Assembly (NCBI GenBank): GCA_034435435.1 | Contig: DAOTXN010000182.1 | Span: 4,727 to 68,726, forward strand | DNA length: 64,000 bases | Reading direction: 5' to 3' | DNA from: DAOTXN01 sp034435435 | GTDB taxonomy: Bacteria > Chloroflexota > Anaerolineae > S140-20 | Shown: positions 23,547-31,070 of the stretch, one piece after another | How the letters are laid out: each line of letters starts with the position of its first letter | Numbering within the stretch: position 1 is the stretch's first letter | Program-made: the position numbers and the translations under genes | Notes under the pieces: model-generated | What the model saw: the letters and a program-made list of their open reading frames with translations, nothing else | Databases searched by the model: none | Told to the model about the DNA's origin: nothing

Positions 23547-24365
23547 ATGTACCACGTATTCGCCATTTCCGATGCCACCGGCGCCACCGCCGAGCGCGTG
23601 GTGCAGGCGGCATTGACCCAGTTCGAAGGGGCCGAGGTCGAGATCACGCGCCACGGCGGGGTACGCACGGCGGAGCAGGTGCGCGGCATCGTGCAAGAGG
23701 CGGCGGAAAAGAAGGGCTTTGTCGTGCACACGTTGGTCTCGGCCGAGTTGCGCCGGCTGGTGTTGCGCGAGGGGCGGCGGCAGGGAGTGGAGACCATTGA
23801 CTTGATGGGACCGCTGCTGGCTCGCCTGACGGCGGTGTTGGCGACCACGCCGCTGGCCGAGCCGGGGCTATTTCGTCCCTTCGACGACGCGTATCTGGCG
23901 CGCATTGATGCCATCCGCTTTACCGTGGACCACGACGACGGGCGCAACACCCACGAGCTGGAGCGGGCTGACCTGGTGTTGGTAGGCGTTTCGCGCACGT
24001 GCAAGACGCCCACCAGCATCTACCTGGCGACCCAGGGCTGGCGGGTGGCGAACGTGCCGCTGGTGCTGGGGATAGAGCCGCCGAAAAGCTTGTTCAAGCT
24101 ACCCCGGCGGCGAGTAGTGGCGTTGACGGTCGAGCCGGAGCGGTTGGCTGTGTTGCGCAAGCCGCGCGTGGAGCGCCTGGGCACATCGGGCCGCGGGTAT
24201 GCTACGCTCGACTTTATCCGGCGCGAGCTGGTATATGCCTATGAGATATTGGGCCGTCGCCCCGATTGGCCCATTGTAGATATGACGGCCAAGTCTATTG
24301 AGGAGGCGGCGGCCGAGATAACGCACCTCGTTGGCGGCGCGCCAGCAATTCAACGGATGGGATAA
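23547..24365 (+). CDS. Pyruvate, phosphate dikinase regulatory protein (bifunctional kinase/pyrophosphorylase, DUF299)
   Basis: A 272-residue protein that inactivates PPDK by ADP-dependent threonine phosphorylation and reactivates it by phosphate-dependent removal. The start Val-Phe-Ala-Ile-Ser-Asp-Ala-Thr-Gly-Ala-Thr-Ala-Glu, the P-loop Gly-Val-Ser-Arg-Thr-Cys-Lys-Thr-Pro and the later Glu-Pro-Pro-Lys-Ser-Leu are family signatures, and the length is normal. The related PpsR acts on PEP synthase. No dikinase or synthase gene is in the window. It is a single gene with a GGAGG site. Confidence 0.93.
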   Translation: MYHVFAISDATGATAERVVQAALTQFEGAEVEITRHGGVRTAEQVRGIVQEAAEKKGFVVHTLVSAELRRLVLREGRRQGVETIDLMGPLLARLTAVLATTPLAEPGLFRPFDDAYLARIDAIRFTVDHDDGRNTHELERADLVLVGVSRTCKTPTSIYLATQGWRVANVPLVLGIEPPKSLFKLPRRRVVALTVEPERLAVLRKPRVERLGTSGRGYATLDFIRRELVYAYEILGRRPDWPIVDMTAKSIEEAAAEITHLVGGAPAIQRMG

Positions 24366-24376
24366 CGGATCACCTG

Positions 24377-24399
24377 CACTTGCAGCGCAGGTGCAAGTG
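24377..24399. terminator. Hairpin between convergent PPDK-regulator and prenyl-synthase genes
   Basis: CACTTGCA (24377-24384) and TGCAAGTG (24392-24399) form a perfect 8-base stem with a 7-base loop. There is no T tract, so it is a candidate bidirectional terminator only. Confidence 0.45.
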
Positions 24400-24413
24400 A
24401 AACGGATGGGGAC

Positions 24414-25472
24414 CTAGCTGACCCGGTTGAGCAGACTGGTCGCCAGCTCGCGTAAGGCTTGTCCGGCAGTGTGAGTGCTCTCCTGCGACGCCGGAGAGAC
24501 TGGCGATTGATCGGCGAGGGCCTGGTCTAGTTCTGCCAGAGCTTTTCGGTGGCGCTCGGCGGCCAACGCTTCGGCCATCTTGCGCGCTCCCAAATCCTCC
24601 AGCATTTGTGCTACCCCCGCCACCTGTTCTGGAGGAATGAGCTCTGTGGCGTACAATCGGCGCAATTCCTGGCTCCGTTCCAGGCCATAGACCACCGGCA
24701 GCGTCTTTTTGCGTGTTTCGATGTCGGCGGAGGTAGACTTGCCGGTCGCGCTGGCGTCGCCCCAGATGCCCAGGATGTCATCGCGGATTTGAAAAGCCAA
24801 TCCCAGGTGGCGACCAAAGGCGCGGTAGTGGGCGACTGTTTCTGCGTCTGCTGCGGCCAGCAGCGCGCCCAGGTGGGTAGACGTGGCGACGAGCGCGGCC
24901 GTCTTGCCCTCGATCATGGTCAGATAATCGCCCACCGTCACATCCAGCCGGTCCTCGAAACCTATGTCCAGGTATTGGCCGTGGGTTAACGCCAGGCAAG
25001 TTTGTTCAAAGATGCTCAAGGCGGCAAAGGCTCGCTCGACCGGCACGCCGCGCTGCGGCAGACGGGCGAAGGCCAGATGAGCCAGGGCAAACATCCCATC
25101 GCCGGTATTGATGGCCTGGGGCACACCCCACAACTTCCACGCCGTAGCCCGGCCCCGGCGGGTGTCGCTGCGGTCCTCGATGTCGTCGTGGAGCAGGGAA
25201 AAGTTGTGCAGCGTCTCGATCCCGGCGGCAGCGGGCATCGCCTGCGCGGTCTGTCCCCCGGCGGCCGCGCAGGCCAGCAGACACAGCAGCGGGCGCACGC
25301 GCTTGCCGGCCTGTCTCTCGGTCGGGAGCAAGTTTTCATCCAGCCAGCCCATGTGATAATGCATCATTTCATAATAGCTGTGGTAGAGTGGGCCGATCGA
25401 GGTGAGCATGTCGCGCAATTCGGCTTCGAGGGCCGGCAGAAGGCGGGATTGGGCGTGTTGCAGAGCGGACAT
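24414..25472 (-). CDS. Polyprenyl diphosphate synthase (FPP/GGPP synthase type)
   Basis: A 352-residue trans-prenyltransferase that condenses isopentenyl diphosphate with allylic diphosphates. The first aspartate-rich motif is Asp-Asp-Ile-Glu-Asp at 96-100 and the second is Asp-Asp-Ile-Leu-Gly at 231-235. Both are complete, as is the Gly-Lys-Arg-Val-Arg-Pro start of the diphosphate site. The two residues between the first Asp pair and the last Asp make it a short DDxxD, typical of GGPP- or longer-chain enzymes. The isomerase gene fni lies 58 bases upstream on the same strand, so both serve isoprenoid supply. Confidence 0.92.
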   Translation of the reverse strand: MSALQHAQSRLLPALEAELRDMLTSIGPLYHSYYEMMHYHMGWLDENLLPTERQAGKRVRPLLCLLACAAAGGQTAQAMPAAAGIETLHNFSLLHDDIEDRSDTRRGRATAWKLWGVPQAINTGDGMFALAHLAFARLPQRGVPVERAFAALSIFEQTCLALTHGQYLDIGFEDRLDVTVGDYLTMIEGKTAALVATSTHLGALLAAADAETVAHYRAFGRHLGLAFQIRDDILGIWGDASATGKSTSADIETRKKTLPVVYGLERSQELRRLYATELIPPEQVAGVAQMLEDLGARKMAEALAAERHRKALAELDQALADQSPVSPASQESTHTAGQALRELATSLLNRVS

Positions 25473-25497
25473 GGGGCCTCTTCAAGTCCTTTCCATT

Positions 25498-25525
25498 CTT
25501 CGTGTCTTTGTGCCTGGGTGGTAAA
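25498..25525. repeat. Dispersed 28-base repeat, inverted copy between prenyl synthase and fni
   Basis: Read on the minus strand it is TTTACCACCCAGGCACAAAG plus ACACGAAG, 23 of 28 bases identical to 22187-22214. Confidence 0.6.
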
Positions 25526-25530
25526 CCAAC

Positions 25531-26574
25531 TCAGCGTTTTTCCGGTGGTCGGGCGCGCAGGGCTTGCAGGTCGGGTGCGCCGACGGCAAACATTGCGATG
25601 CGTAACGTGTGGGTCAATTCGTCGATCAGGTCGGTGACGGCCTGAGGCGAAGTGGCAGCGGCGCGCAGGAACGGTCCGGCCATCCCCGCCAGCGACGCGC
25701 CCAGCGCGATGACTTTGGCCACGTCTAGCCCGTGGCGCAGCCCACCGCTGGCGATGACCGGCAGGTCAGGAACGGCTTGTTGCACGTCCAAAAGACTTTC
25801 GACGGTGGGGATGCCCCACTCGTGAAAATGGGCCGCGATCCGGCGGTTGCTTTCGTCGCTGGCGCGGTGCATTTCCACCTGGCTCCACGACGTACCGCCA
25901 GCGCCGGCCACGTCGATGGCGGTCACGCCCGCGTCGGCCAATTGGCGGGCTGTTTCGCCCGTCATCCCCCACCCGACCTCTTTGGCGATGACAGGCACCG
26001 GCAGCGCCCGGCACACCGTTTCGATCTTTGTCAAAAGGCCGGACCAGCGGGTGTTGCCTTCGGGTTGCAGGGCTTCCTGGAGCGCGTTCAGGTGAAGGAT
26101 CAGGCCATCGGCCTCGATCAGCTCGATGGCGCGTAAGCAGTGCGAGGCGTCGTAGCCATAATTCAGCTGGACGGCCCCCAGGTTTGCCAGCAACAACACG
26201 TCGGGCGCCCAAGGGCGCACCTGGTAAGTTTCGGCCAGAGCCGGGGTTTCGAGCGCGGCCCGCAAGGATCCCAGGCCCATGGCGATGCCAGCAAACTGGG
26301 CGGCCTGCGCAAGGTGGCTGTTGACGCGCCGCGCTTCGGTTGTGCCGCCGGTCATCGAAGAGATCAGCAGGGGCGCACGCAGTGTGTGGCCCAGGAAGGT
26401 TGTGCTGCAATCCACTTGATCCAGGTCTATCTCAGGCAGCGCTCGATGTGTAAAGCGGTATTGTTCCAGGCCCGTGCTGCTGAGGTGGGACACATCTTGT
26501 TGGAGGTTGATGCGGATGTGATCTTGCTTACGTTGATCCGTTAGGGATTCGCGCCCGGCGTAACTTTCGTTCAT
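25531..26574 (-). CDS. fni: Type 2 isopentenyl-diphosphate delta-isomerase
   Basis: An FMN-dependent enzyme of about 347 residues that interconverts IPP and DMAPP. Landmarks are Arg-Lys-Gln-Asp-His-Ile near the start, Ser-Ser-Met-Thr-Gly-Gly, the Asn-Leu-Gly-Ala-Val-Gln strand, Leu-His-Leu-Asn-Ala-Leu-Gln-Glu, Lys-Glu-Val-Gly-Trp-Gly-Met and Ala-Gly-Ala-Gly-Gly-Thr-Ser-Trp. I prefer ATG 26574 because the predicted transcript start lies near 26598; ATG 26589, five codons upstream, would leave a leader of only about 9 bases. The gene is divergent from acpP. Confidence 0.93.
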   Translation of the reverse strand: MNESYAGRESLTDQRKQDHIRINLQQDVSHLSSTGLEQYRFTHRALPEIDLDQVDCSTTFLGHTLRAPLLISSMTGGTTEARRVNSHLAQAAQFAGIAMGLGSLRAALETPALAETYQVRPWAPDVLLLANLGAVQLNYGYDASHCLRAIELIEADGLILHLNALQEALQPEGNTRWSGLLTKIETVCRALPVPVIAKEVGWGMTGETARQLADAGVTAIDVAGAGGTSWSQVEMHRASDESNRRIAAHFHEWGIPTVESLLDVQQAVPDLPVIASGGLRHGLDVAKVIALGASLAGMAGPFLRAAATSPQAVTDLIDELTHTLRIAMFAVGAPDLQALRARPPEKR

Positions 26575-26604
26575 AAAGAGTGTTTCCATCCATTGGTGGC
26601 CCGA

Positions 26605-26677
26605 ATCTTAACAGCGGCTGCGTGGATTGTCAAGCCAAGACTTTCAGGCTTGACAATTCATGCCCAATGGGTAAAAT
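26605..26677. promoter_or_regulatory. Divergent fni/acpP promoters built on one inverted repeat
   Basis: A perfect 10-base inverted repeat, TTGTCAAGCC (26627-26636) and GGCTTGACAA (26647-26656), carries a TTGACA -35 box in each arm. Leftward: TTGACA, 17 bases, TAAGAT (26605-26610) toward fni. Rightward: TTGACA (26650-26655), 16 bases, TAAAAT (26672-26677) toward acpP. A dimeric regulator bound to the repeat would cover both -35 boxes. Confidence 0.75.
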
Positions 26678-26717
26678 GGGACAGATTATCCGTTTCACAA
26701 GTTAAGGAGGTAGGGTA

Positions 26718-26957
26718 ATGGCCAGCACATTGGAGCGCATTCGAGGCATTATCGTGGACTTGCTCGGCGTTGACCCGGAGCAGGTGGCGCTGGAAGCGCG
26801 ATTCCGCGAGGATCTGGAGGCAGATTCGCTGGATCTCGTCGAACTCATTATGGCTTTTGAAGAAGAGTTTGGCGGCGAGATTTCGGATGAGGATGCTCAA
26901 ACGATCACCACGGTTGGAGAAGCCGTCGCCTATGTTGAAGAGCGTATGACAAATTAG
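26718..26957 (+). CDS. acpP: Acyl carrier protein
   Basis: A 79-residue acidic four-helix protein with the phosphopantetheine site Asp36-Ser37-Leu38 in Glu-Ala-Asp-Ser-Leu-Asp-Leu-Val-Glu. It follows an AAGGAGG ribosome-binding site. Length and helix 2 sequence fit the fatty-acid-synthesis ACP. No fab genes are adjacent, so it may serve general fatty-acid synthesis or a specialised pathway. Confidence 0.94.
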   Translation: MASTLERIRGIIVDLLGVDPEQVALEARFREDLEADSLDLVELIMAFEEEFGGEISDEDAQTITTVGEAVAYVEERMTN

Positions 26958-27035
26958 CTCTGATAGGCGATTGTGCGAGTGTTTTGTGCAGGAGGCCATC
27001 GGTCGTACCGGTGGCCTCGTTCGTATTAGGATAGA

Positions 27036-27638
27036 ATGGACAAGTCGGAGCGGTTGGCGCTGACGGGCATCGTATTGGCCGGCGGACAAAGCCGGCGTAT
27101 GGGGCGCAACAAAGCCCTGATGGAATTACAGGGGCAGCCTCTCATCGGGCGCGTGCTGGAGCAGCTGGCCCAGTTGTGCGATGAACTGATCATCTCGGCG
27201 AACGAAGTGGATGTGTACGCCGGATTGTCCGCCCAAGTGGTGACAGATCTTTTGATAGGGCGAGGACCCCTGAGCGGGATCCACGCCGGGCTGACGGCGA
27301 TGCGCAATCAACGCGCTATTGTCGTGGCCTGCGACATGCCCTTTCTGAACCTGCCCTTGTTGCGCTATCTGGCTAGCGCCGCGCCAGATTGCGACGTGGT
27401 CGTGCCGCGCTTGGGAGACGATTATGAGCCGCTGCACGCCGTCTATAGCGCGGTGTGTGCGGAGGCCATTGAACGTCTAGTAGCCGCTGGCCCACGCCGA
27501 GTTGTCCATTTGTACGACAGCGTGCGCGTGCACGTGGTAAAGGAAGACACACTGCGTTCATTCGATCCTCATTTGCGTTCCTTGGTCAACGTGAACACAC
27601 CCGAGGAATGGGCGCGGATTCAGCAAATAGTGATCTAG
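27036..27638 (+). CDS. mobA: Molybdenum cofactor guanylyltransferase
   Basis: A 200-residue enzyme that joins GMP from GTP to molybdopterin, giving the bis-MGD cofactor of DMSO-reductase-family enzymes. The nucleotide loop Leu-Ala-Gly-Gly-Gln-Ser-Arg-Arg-Met-Gly-Arg-Asn-Lys (residues 14-26) and Cys-Asp-Met-Pro-Phe, the Mg-binding Asp, are intact. The large TtrA-like molybdoenzyme at 54.7 kb would need this cofactor, while the AOR enzymes use an unmodified pterin. Confidence 0.92.
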   Translation: MDKSERLALTGIVLAGGQSRRMGRNKALMELQGQPLIGRVLEQLAQLCDELIISANEVDVYAGLSAQVVTDLLIGRGPLSGIHAGLTAMRNQRAIVVACDMPFLNLPLLRYLASAAPDCDVVVPRLGDDYEPLHAVYSAVCAEAIERLVAAGPRRVVHLYDSVRVHVVKEDTLRSFDPHLRSLVNVNTPEEWARIQQIVI

Positions 27639-27648
27639 TACGGGGCGC

Positions 27649-27676
27649 TTGCTCTATCATTCGAGATGTCTATAAT
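27649..27676 (+). promoter_or_regulatory. Promoter before the lipoprotein/response-regulator pair
   Basis: TTGCTC (27649-27654), 16 bases, TATAAT (27671-27676). The lipoprotein start at 27716 follows with an AAAGGAGG ribosome-binding site. Confidence 0.55.
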
Positions 27677-27715
27677 AAGAGTATCATTTTGTAAGCAAAA
27701 CAAAGGAGGAGAGAC

Positions 27716-28258
27716 ATGAACTTGACCAGCTTGCGAACCCTCGTTTTGGGCGCCATCGTCGTGGCGCTCGTTGTTGCGGCGTGTGGCGGCGGTGGGAACG
27801 AATCCAGTACTGAGCCAACGGCTCCCTCGGCAACCCAGCCACCGCAACAGACCCAGGCAGCCGAGCCAACCCAGGCAGCCAAGCCAACCCTAGCGCTCGA
27901 GCCGACGGCTCCGAGCGCCGAGACTCAGCCACAAGCCACCGAAACGCCCGCCGAGCCGACCCCAACGCCGGAAAGCGGGATTCCTTATAACGTTCCTGTG
28001 ATGGAAGGGGCCGCAGATCTGGACATCCAGGATACCGGCACGGTGACGTATTTGATGAAAGAGACCATGATCGAAGATGTGGTCGAGTTTTACAGGACCG
28101 TGATGCCTGAACAAGGATGGGAGTTGGTCTCTGCCAGTGAAATAGGGTTGATGGCCACACTCGTTTTCCAGACCGCAGAGGCGCGCGTCAGCATTTCTTT
28201 GCAGGCGAACAACATTGCCAAGACGGTCACTGTGCGTATGTTCATTATCAAGAAATGA
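27716..28258 (+). CDS. Lipoprotein with Pro/Thr-rich tether and small C-terminal domain
   Basis: A 180-residue secreted protein. The signal peptide ends at the lipobox Val-Val-Ala-Ala-Cys with Cys23. Residues 25-90 are a low-complexity tether of Pro, Thr, Ala, Glu and Gln with repeats of Glu-Pro-Thr and Gln-Ala. The last 85 residues form a small alpha/beta domain (Val-Val-Glu-Phe-Tyr-Arg-Thr-Val-Met-Pro-Glu-Gln-Gly-Trp) that resembles domains of unknown function on other surface lipoproteins. The response-regulator gene begins 31 bases downstream and probably shares its transcript. No function can be assigned. Confidence 0.8.
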   Translation: MNLTSLRTLVLGAIVVALVVAACGGGGNESSTEPTAPSATQPPQQTQAAEPTQAAKPTLALEPTAPSAETQPQATETPAEPTPTPESGIPYNVPVMEGAADLDIQDTGTVTYLMKETMIEDVVEFYRTVMPEQGWELVSASEIGLMATLVFQTAEARVSISLQANNIAKTVTVRMFIIKK

Positions 28259-28289
28259 CGCCGGTCGGCCTGGGCGAGCCAGGGAAATT

Positions 28290-28982
28290 ATGAACGCCAT
28301 CATTCTGGTCATTGAGGATGATCCCCTACAACTACGAATCATCCGCGATACCTTAGAGGCCGTGAATTTCACGACGATTGGCGCTTCTGATGGTTCAATG
28401 GGATTGCGCTTGCTCTATCAACACCAACCGGACCTGGTGGTGTTGGATATTATGATCCCCAGTCCTGATGGATGGGAGGTGTGTCGGCGGATTCGTGAGT
28501 TGTCCACGGTCCCGATCATTTTCATCACCGCCAGAGGTTCGGCTGAGGATCGTGTAAAAGGCCTCAAGCTCGGCGCCGATGATTATTTGGTCAAGCCTTT
28601 TGTGCCCGAGGAGCTCCAAGCGCGTGTGGAGGCGGTGTTGCGGCGTTTGCAGATGGCCCCACCATCCAGACGCCGGGTGTTGTGTTTTGGCGGCGGCAGC
28701 CTGATCATTGAGCCAGAAACCCGTCAGGTGTTTGTGCGTGGAGAGGCGCTGGATTTGACCCTGTCCGAGTATCGTCTGCTTGAGTTTCTGGCCGAGCGGG
28801 CCGGCCGAGTGCTGTCTGTGGAGGCGCTGGCCGAGGGATTGTGGCCTGATAATCCCGAAACCAATATAGACAATGTGCGCTGGCACATCTGGCGCTTGCG
28901 GCGCAAAATCGAAGCGGATCCTGAGGACCCCGAGTTCATTTTGACCGAACGTGGTTTGGGCTACCGTTTTACGTTTTCCTGA
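28290..28982 (+). CDS. OmpR/PhoB-family response regulator (orphan)
   Basis: A 230-residue two-domain regulator. Receiver residues 1-120 have the Glu9-Asp10-Asp11 acidic triad, phosphoacceptor Asp53 (Val-Val-Leu-Asp-Ile-Met), Thr in Phe-Ile-Thr-Ala and Lys in Val-Lys-Pro-Phe. Residues 135-230 form the winged-helix Trans_reg_C domain, ending Arg-Gly-Leu-Gly-Tyr-Arg-Phe. ATG 28290 is chosen because it opens the receiver directly. No histidine kinase gene is adjacent. Confidence 0.92.
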   Translation: MNAIILVIEDDPLQLRIIRDTLEAVNFTTIGASDGSMGLRLLYQHQPDLVVLDIMIPSPDGWEVCRRIRELSTVPIIFITARGSAEDRVKGLKLGADDYLVKPFVPEELQARVEAVLRRLQMAPPSRRRVLCFGGGSLIIEPETRQVFVRGEALDLTLSEYRLLEFLAERAGRVLSVEALAEGLWPDNPETNIDNVRWHIWRLRRKIEADPEDPEFILTERGLGYRFTFS

Positions 28983-28993
28983 CCCCCATCGGA

Positions 28994-30523
28994 TTATTCG
29001 CCGACCAGGGCGTTGAGTGTCTCGTCCCAGCATTCGCAGGCCGTTTTGGTGGCGCCAGCGCGAGTCGCCGTGCCATCGTATTGGCCTACGCCAGCGCGGA
29101 ATTGCCAACCCGACAGAACCAACGGTACCGGTCCATCGGCGGCCATCCACTCGCCGTTGTAGCGCCGCGCCAGGTGTACGTGACTGGAATTGCTCACGCC
29201 GCCCTCGCACGAGGCGTAGCCGATGGGCGCGCCGACAGCCACTTGCTGGCCGCTTGTCACGTCATCGCGGGCCACGACGTGCAAGTATAACACCACCCAG
29301 CCGGTCTGCAAGTTCCCGTCGCCGTCCAGGTCCAGATACGTTTCGCCTATCTCGCCCAGCACGAGCTTACCATCGGCGGCGGCGACGACGTTTTTCGCCG
29401 AATAGTAACAACTGCCCTGGATATCGGGCGGGGCAAAGTCCACGGCGGCCCACGCGCTACGACTGCCATAGGCAGCGTGGGGGCCGCCTGTGTAGTAGAA
29501 GGTCTGGCCTGCCTCCCAGGGCAGACGAAGAGAAGGTTGGGTCAAGTCGGCGGGAACCAGCGGTTCGAAAGACCGTGCAAATGGATCGCCAAATAAGCGC
29601 CGATAGGTCTCGGAAAAAGCTAGTGCTTCGTTCTGCCAGGTTTCCCAGGCGCTGTTGACGGCCAGGATATTGTAAACCCCGGCTGTGCCGGCGTTTAGAT
29701 TAGGCGGGACCAGCGCCCGACCGCCGCCGTCAAAACTCACAGCGATCTGACCATGTTGCTTGTAGCCGTAATAACCCTCGTTAATCCGGTTGGCTGCCCA
29801 GCTCAATTGCAGGAAAAACGATTCCTCATAATAAGGGTTCGCTGGTCCCAAGGGTCGGTAACTGAAAGGCTGCGCTTGTGTAACCCAGCCACCATAGTGT
29901 TCGAGTAGCGCCAGTAACACCCGCGGCCCGACGCTGTACTGGCGAGCGACCGTGGTCACGATTTCGGTCCCGCTCATCCAGCGACCGTTGACCGTCTCGC
30001 CAAAACTGGACAACACGCCGCCATGCTGCGCAATCGTGGTCGCCACGTCAAAGTCCAGGTAGGCGGGACTGTATACTAGCTCGCTGTCGGGTAGTAAAGC
30101 CGCGGCAGGACCACTGCGCGTGACGTGCAGGGGGATGCGCAAGGTCTGTCCGGCGCCGATAGCGGCTGTCTCGGGGTTTAATCCATTCAATGCCGCCAAT
30201 TCGTCCACGGACACGTCGAAAGCTAGGCTGATACCGCTGAGTGTGTCACCCCATTGGACCACATAGATTTCGACGATCTGGTCAGCGGGGGTGGGCAGGG
30301 GCATTGCCGAGGCGTAGGGAGTTGCTGAGGCGATGGGGATGGATGCAAGTGGTTCGGTGGGCTGTATGGGGTTGGTGTGTTCAGACGTTTGCTGTGAGGT
30401 AGATGGGGGATCGGTAGCCGGAGCTGCCGATGGGCGACAGGCTGTGAGCAGCAAACTCACACTGATGAGCGCAAGTATCCTCTGGCGCAAAATACTCCTC
30501 GAATTGTGTTTTGTTGACAACAT
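28994..30523 (-). CDS. LysM lipoprotein with degenerate M23-like C-terminal domain
   Basis: A 509-residue surface lipoprotein. The lipobox is Leu-Leu-Thr-Ala-Cys with Cys29. A Pro/Thr linker is followed by a LysM peptidoglycan-binding domain at about 88-132 (Val-Gln-Trp-Gly-Asp-Thr-Leu-Ser-Gly). A helical middle domain resembles a cell-wall hydrolase. The C-terminal region at about 360-490 resembles M23/LytM: it keeps His-Val-His near the end, but the expected upstream zinc His before Val-Asp-Phe is not evident, so it may be inactive. It converges on the response regulator 11 bases away. Its ribosome-binding site lies in the hairpin after tRNA-Gly. Confidence 0.8.
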   Translation of the reverse strand: MLSTKHNSRSILRQRILALISVSLLLTACRPSAAPATDPPSTSQQTSEHTNPIQPTEPLASIPIASATPYASAMPLPTPADQIVEIYVVQWGDTLSGISLAFDVSVDELAALNGLNPETAAIGAGQTLRIPLHVTRSGPAAALLPDSELVYSPAYLDFDVATTIAQHGGVLSSFGETVNGRWMSGTEIVTTVARQYSVGPRVLLALLEHYGGWVTQAQPFSYRPLGPANPYYEESFFLQLSWAANRINEGYYGYKQHGQIAVSFDGGGRALVPPNLNAGTAGVYNILAVNSAWETWQNEALAFSETYRRLFGDPFARSFEPLVPADLTQPSLRLPWEAGQTFYYTGGPHAAYGSRSAWAAVDFAPPDIQGSCYYSAKNVVAAADGKLVLGEIGETYLDLDGDGNLQTGWVVLYLHVVARDDVTSGQQVAVGAPIGYASCEGGVSNSSHVHLARRYNGEWMAADGPVPLVLSGWQFRAGVGQYDGTATRAGATKTACECWDETLNALVGE

Positions 30524-30526
30524 AAA

Positions 30527-30556
30527 GGCGTCCCCTCGATCGGTGTAGAGGACGCC
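30527..30556 (-). terminator. Hairpin after tRNA-Gly that also covers the LysM ribosome-binding site
   Basis: On the minus strand GGCGTCCTC (30548-30556) can pair with GAGGGGACGCC (30527-30537) with a small bulge, followed by TTTAT. The GAGGGG that would serve as ribosome-binding site for ATG 30523 is inside the right arm, so the structure may both end the tRNA transcript and block translation. Confidence 0.5.
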
Positions 30557-30566
30557 GCTTCTCCAG

Positions 30567-30638
30567 AGCGGGTGACGGGACTCGAACCCGTGACATACAG
30601 CTTGGGAAGCTGTCGTTCTACCGCTGAACTACACCCGC
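30567..30638 (-). tRNA. tRNA-Gly (anticodon CCC)
   Basis: A 72-base cloverleaf. Acceptor stem GCGGGTG / CACCCGC is complete with discriminator T. D-arm GTTC-AGCGGTA-GAAC, anticodon arm ACAGC-TTCCCAA-GCTGT with anticodon CCC, five-base variable loop and T-arm ACGGG-TTCGAGT-CCCGT all pair perfectly. CCA is not encoded. It reads GGG glycine codons. Confidence 0.97.
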
Positions 30639-30698
30639 AGTGTGTCAGATTATAACCAAAGTGAGGAGGATTGTCAAATCCTTTGAGAACGTCATCCG

Positions 30699-31044
30699 TT
30701 AGCCGGTTGCTTCCCACCACACGTAAATCAGCATGTCCAGGCCAATCTCGGTCATCGCCCGCACCGCCAGCGGGTGTACCCTGTCGGACGGCTCCGATCC
30801 GGCGCTGGACACCTGCACCCGCTCGCCCGGCCCGTGCGCCCGTGGCGCCACTCGTTGAACTCCCACTCCTCGTCAATGCCCAAGCGGTTCACCTCGGACA
30901 GCTTTTCCAGTTGCCGCCGCGCCTCCTCTATTCGCCCCGTCTTGACCAGCGCGGCCACGTAAAAGCCGCCCACGAAGGGCCAGATGCCGCCGTTGTGATA
31001 CTGGTCGGGCAGGTTCAGGTTTCGGACATCGCTTTCAGAAAGAC
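30699..31044 (-). pseudogene. Remnant of a glycoside hydrolase (debranching enzyme/neutral invertase-like), C-terminal piece with frameshifts
   Basis: The minus strand encodes Asn-Leu-Pro-Asp-Gln-Tyr-His-Asn-Gly-Gly-Ile-Trp-Pro-Phe-Val-Gly-Gly-Phe-Tyr-Val. This strongly resembles the (alpha/alpha)6-barrel end of amylo-alpha-1,6-glucosidase or alkaline-invertase-like enzymes. It is followed by Glu-Trp-Glu-Phe-Asn-Glu-Trp. The frame then breaks near His-Gly-Arg-Thr-Gly-Arg, and the likely tail (Leu-Asp-Met-Leu-Ile-Tyr-Val-Trp-Trp-Glu-Ala, stop at 30699) lies in another frame. A stop at about 31045 cuts the 5' side and no N-terminal domain is present. It is a decayed fragment downstream of the NTPase gene. 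Confidence 0.5.
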
Positions 31045-31070
31045 GCCCAAGTCACAACACGTCACGTTCG

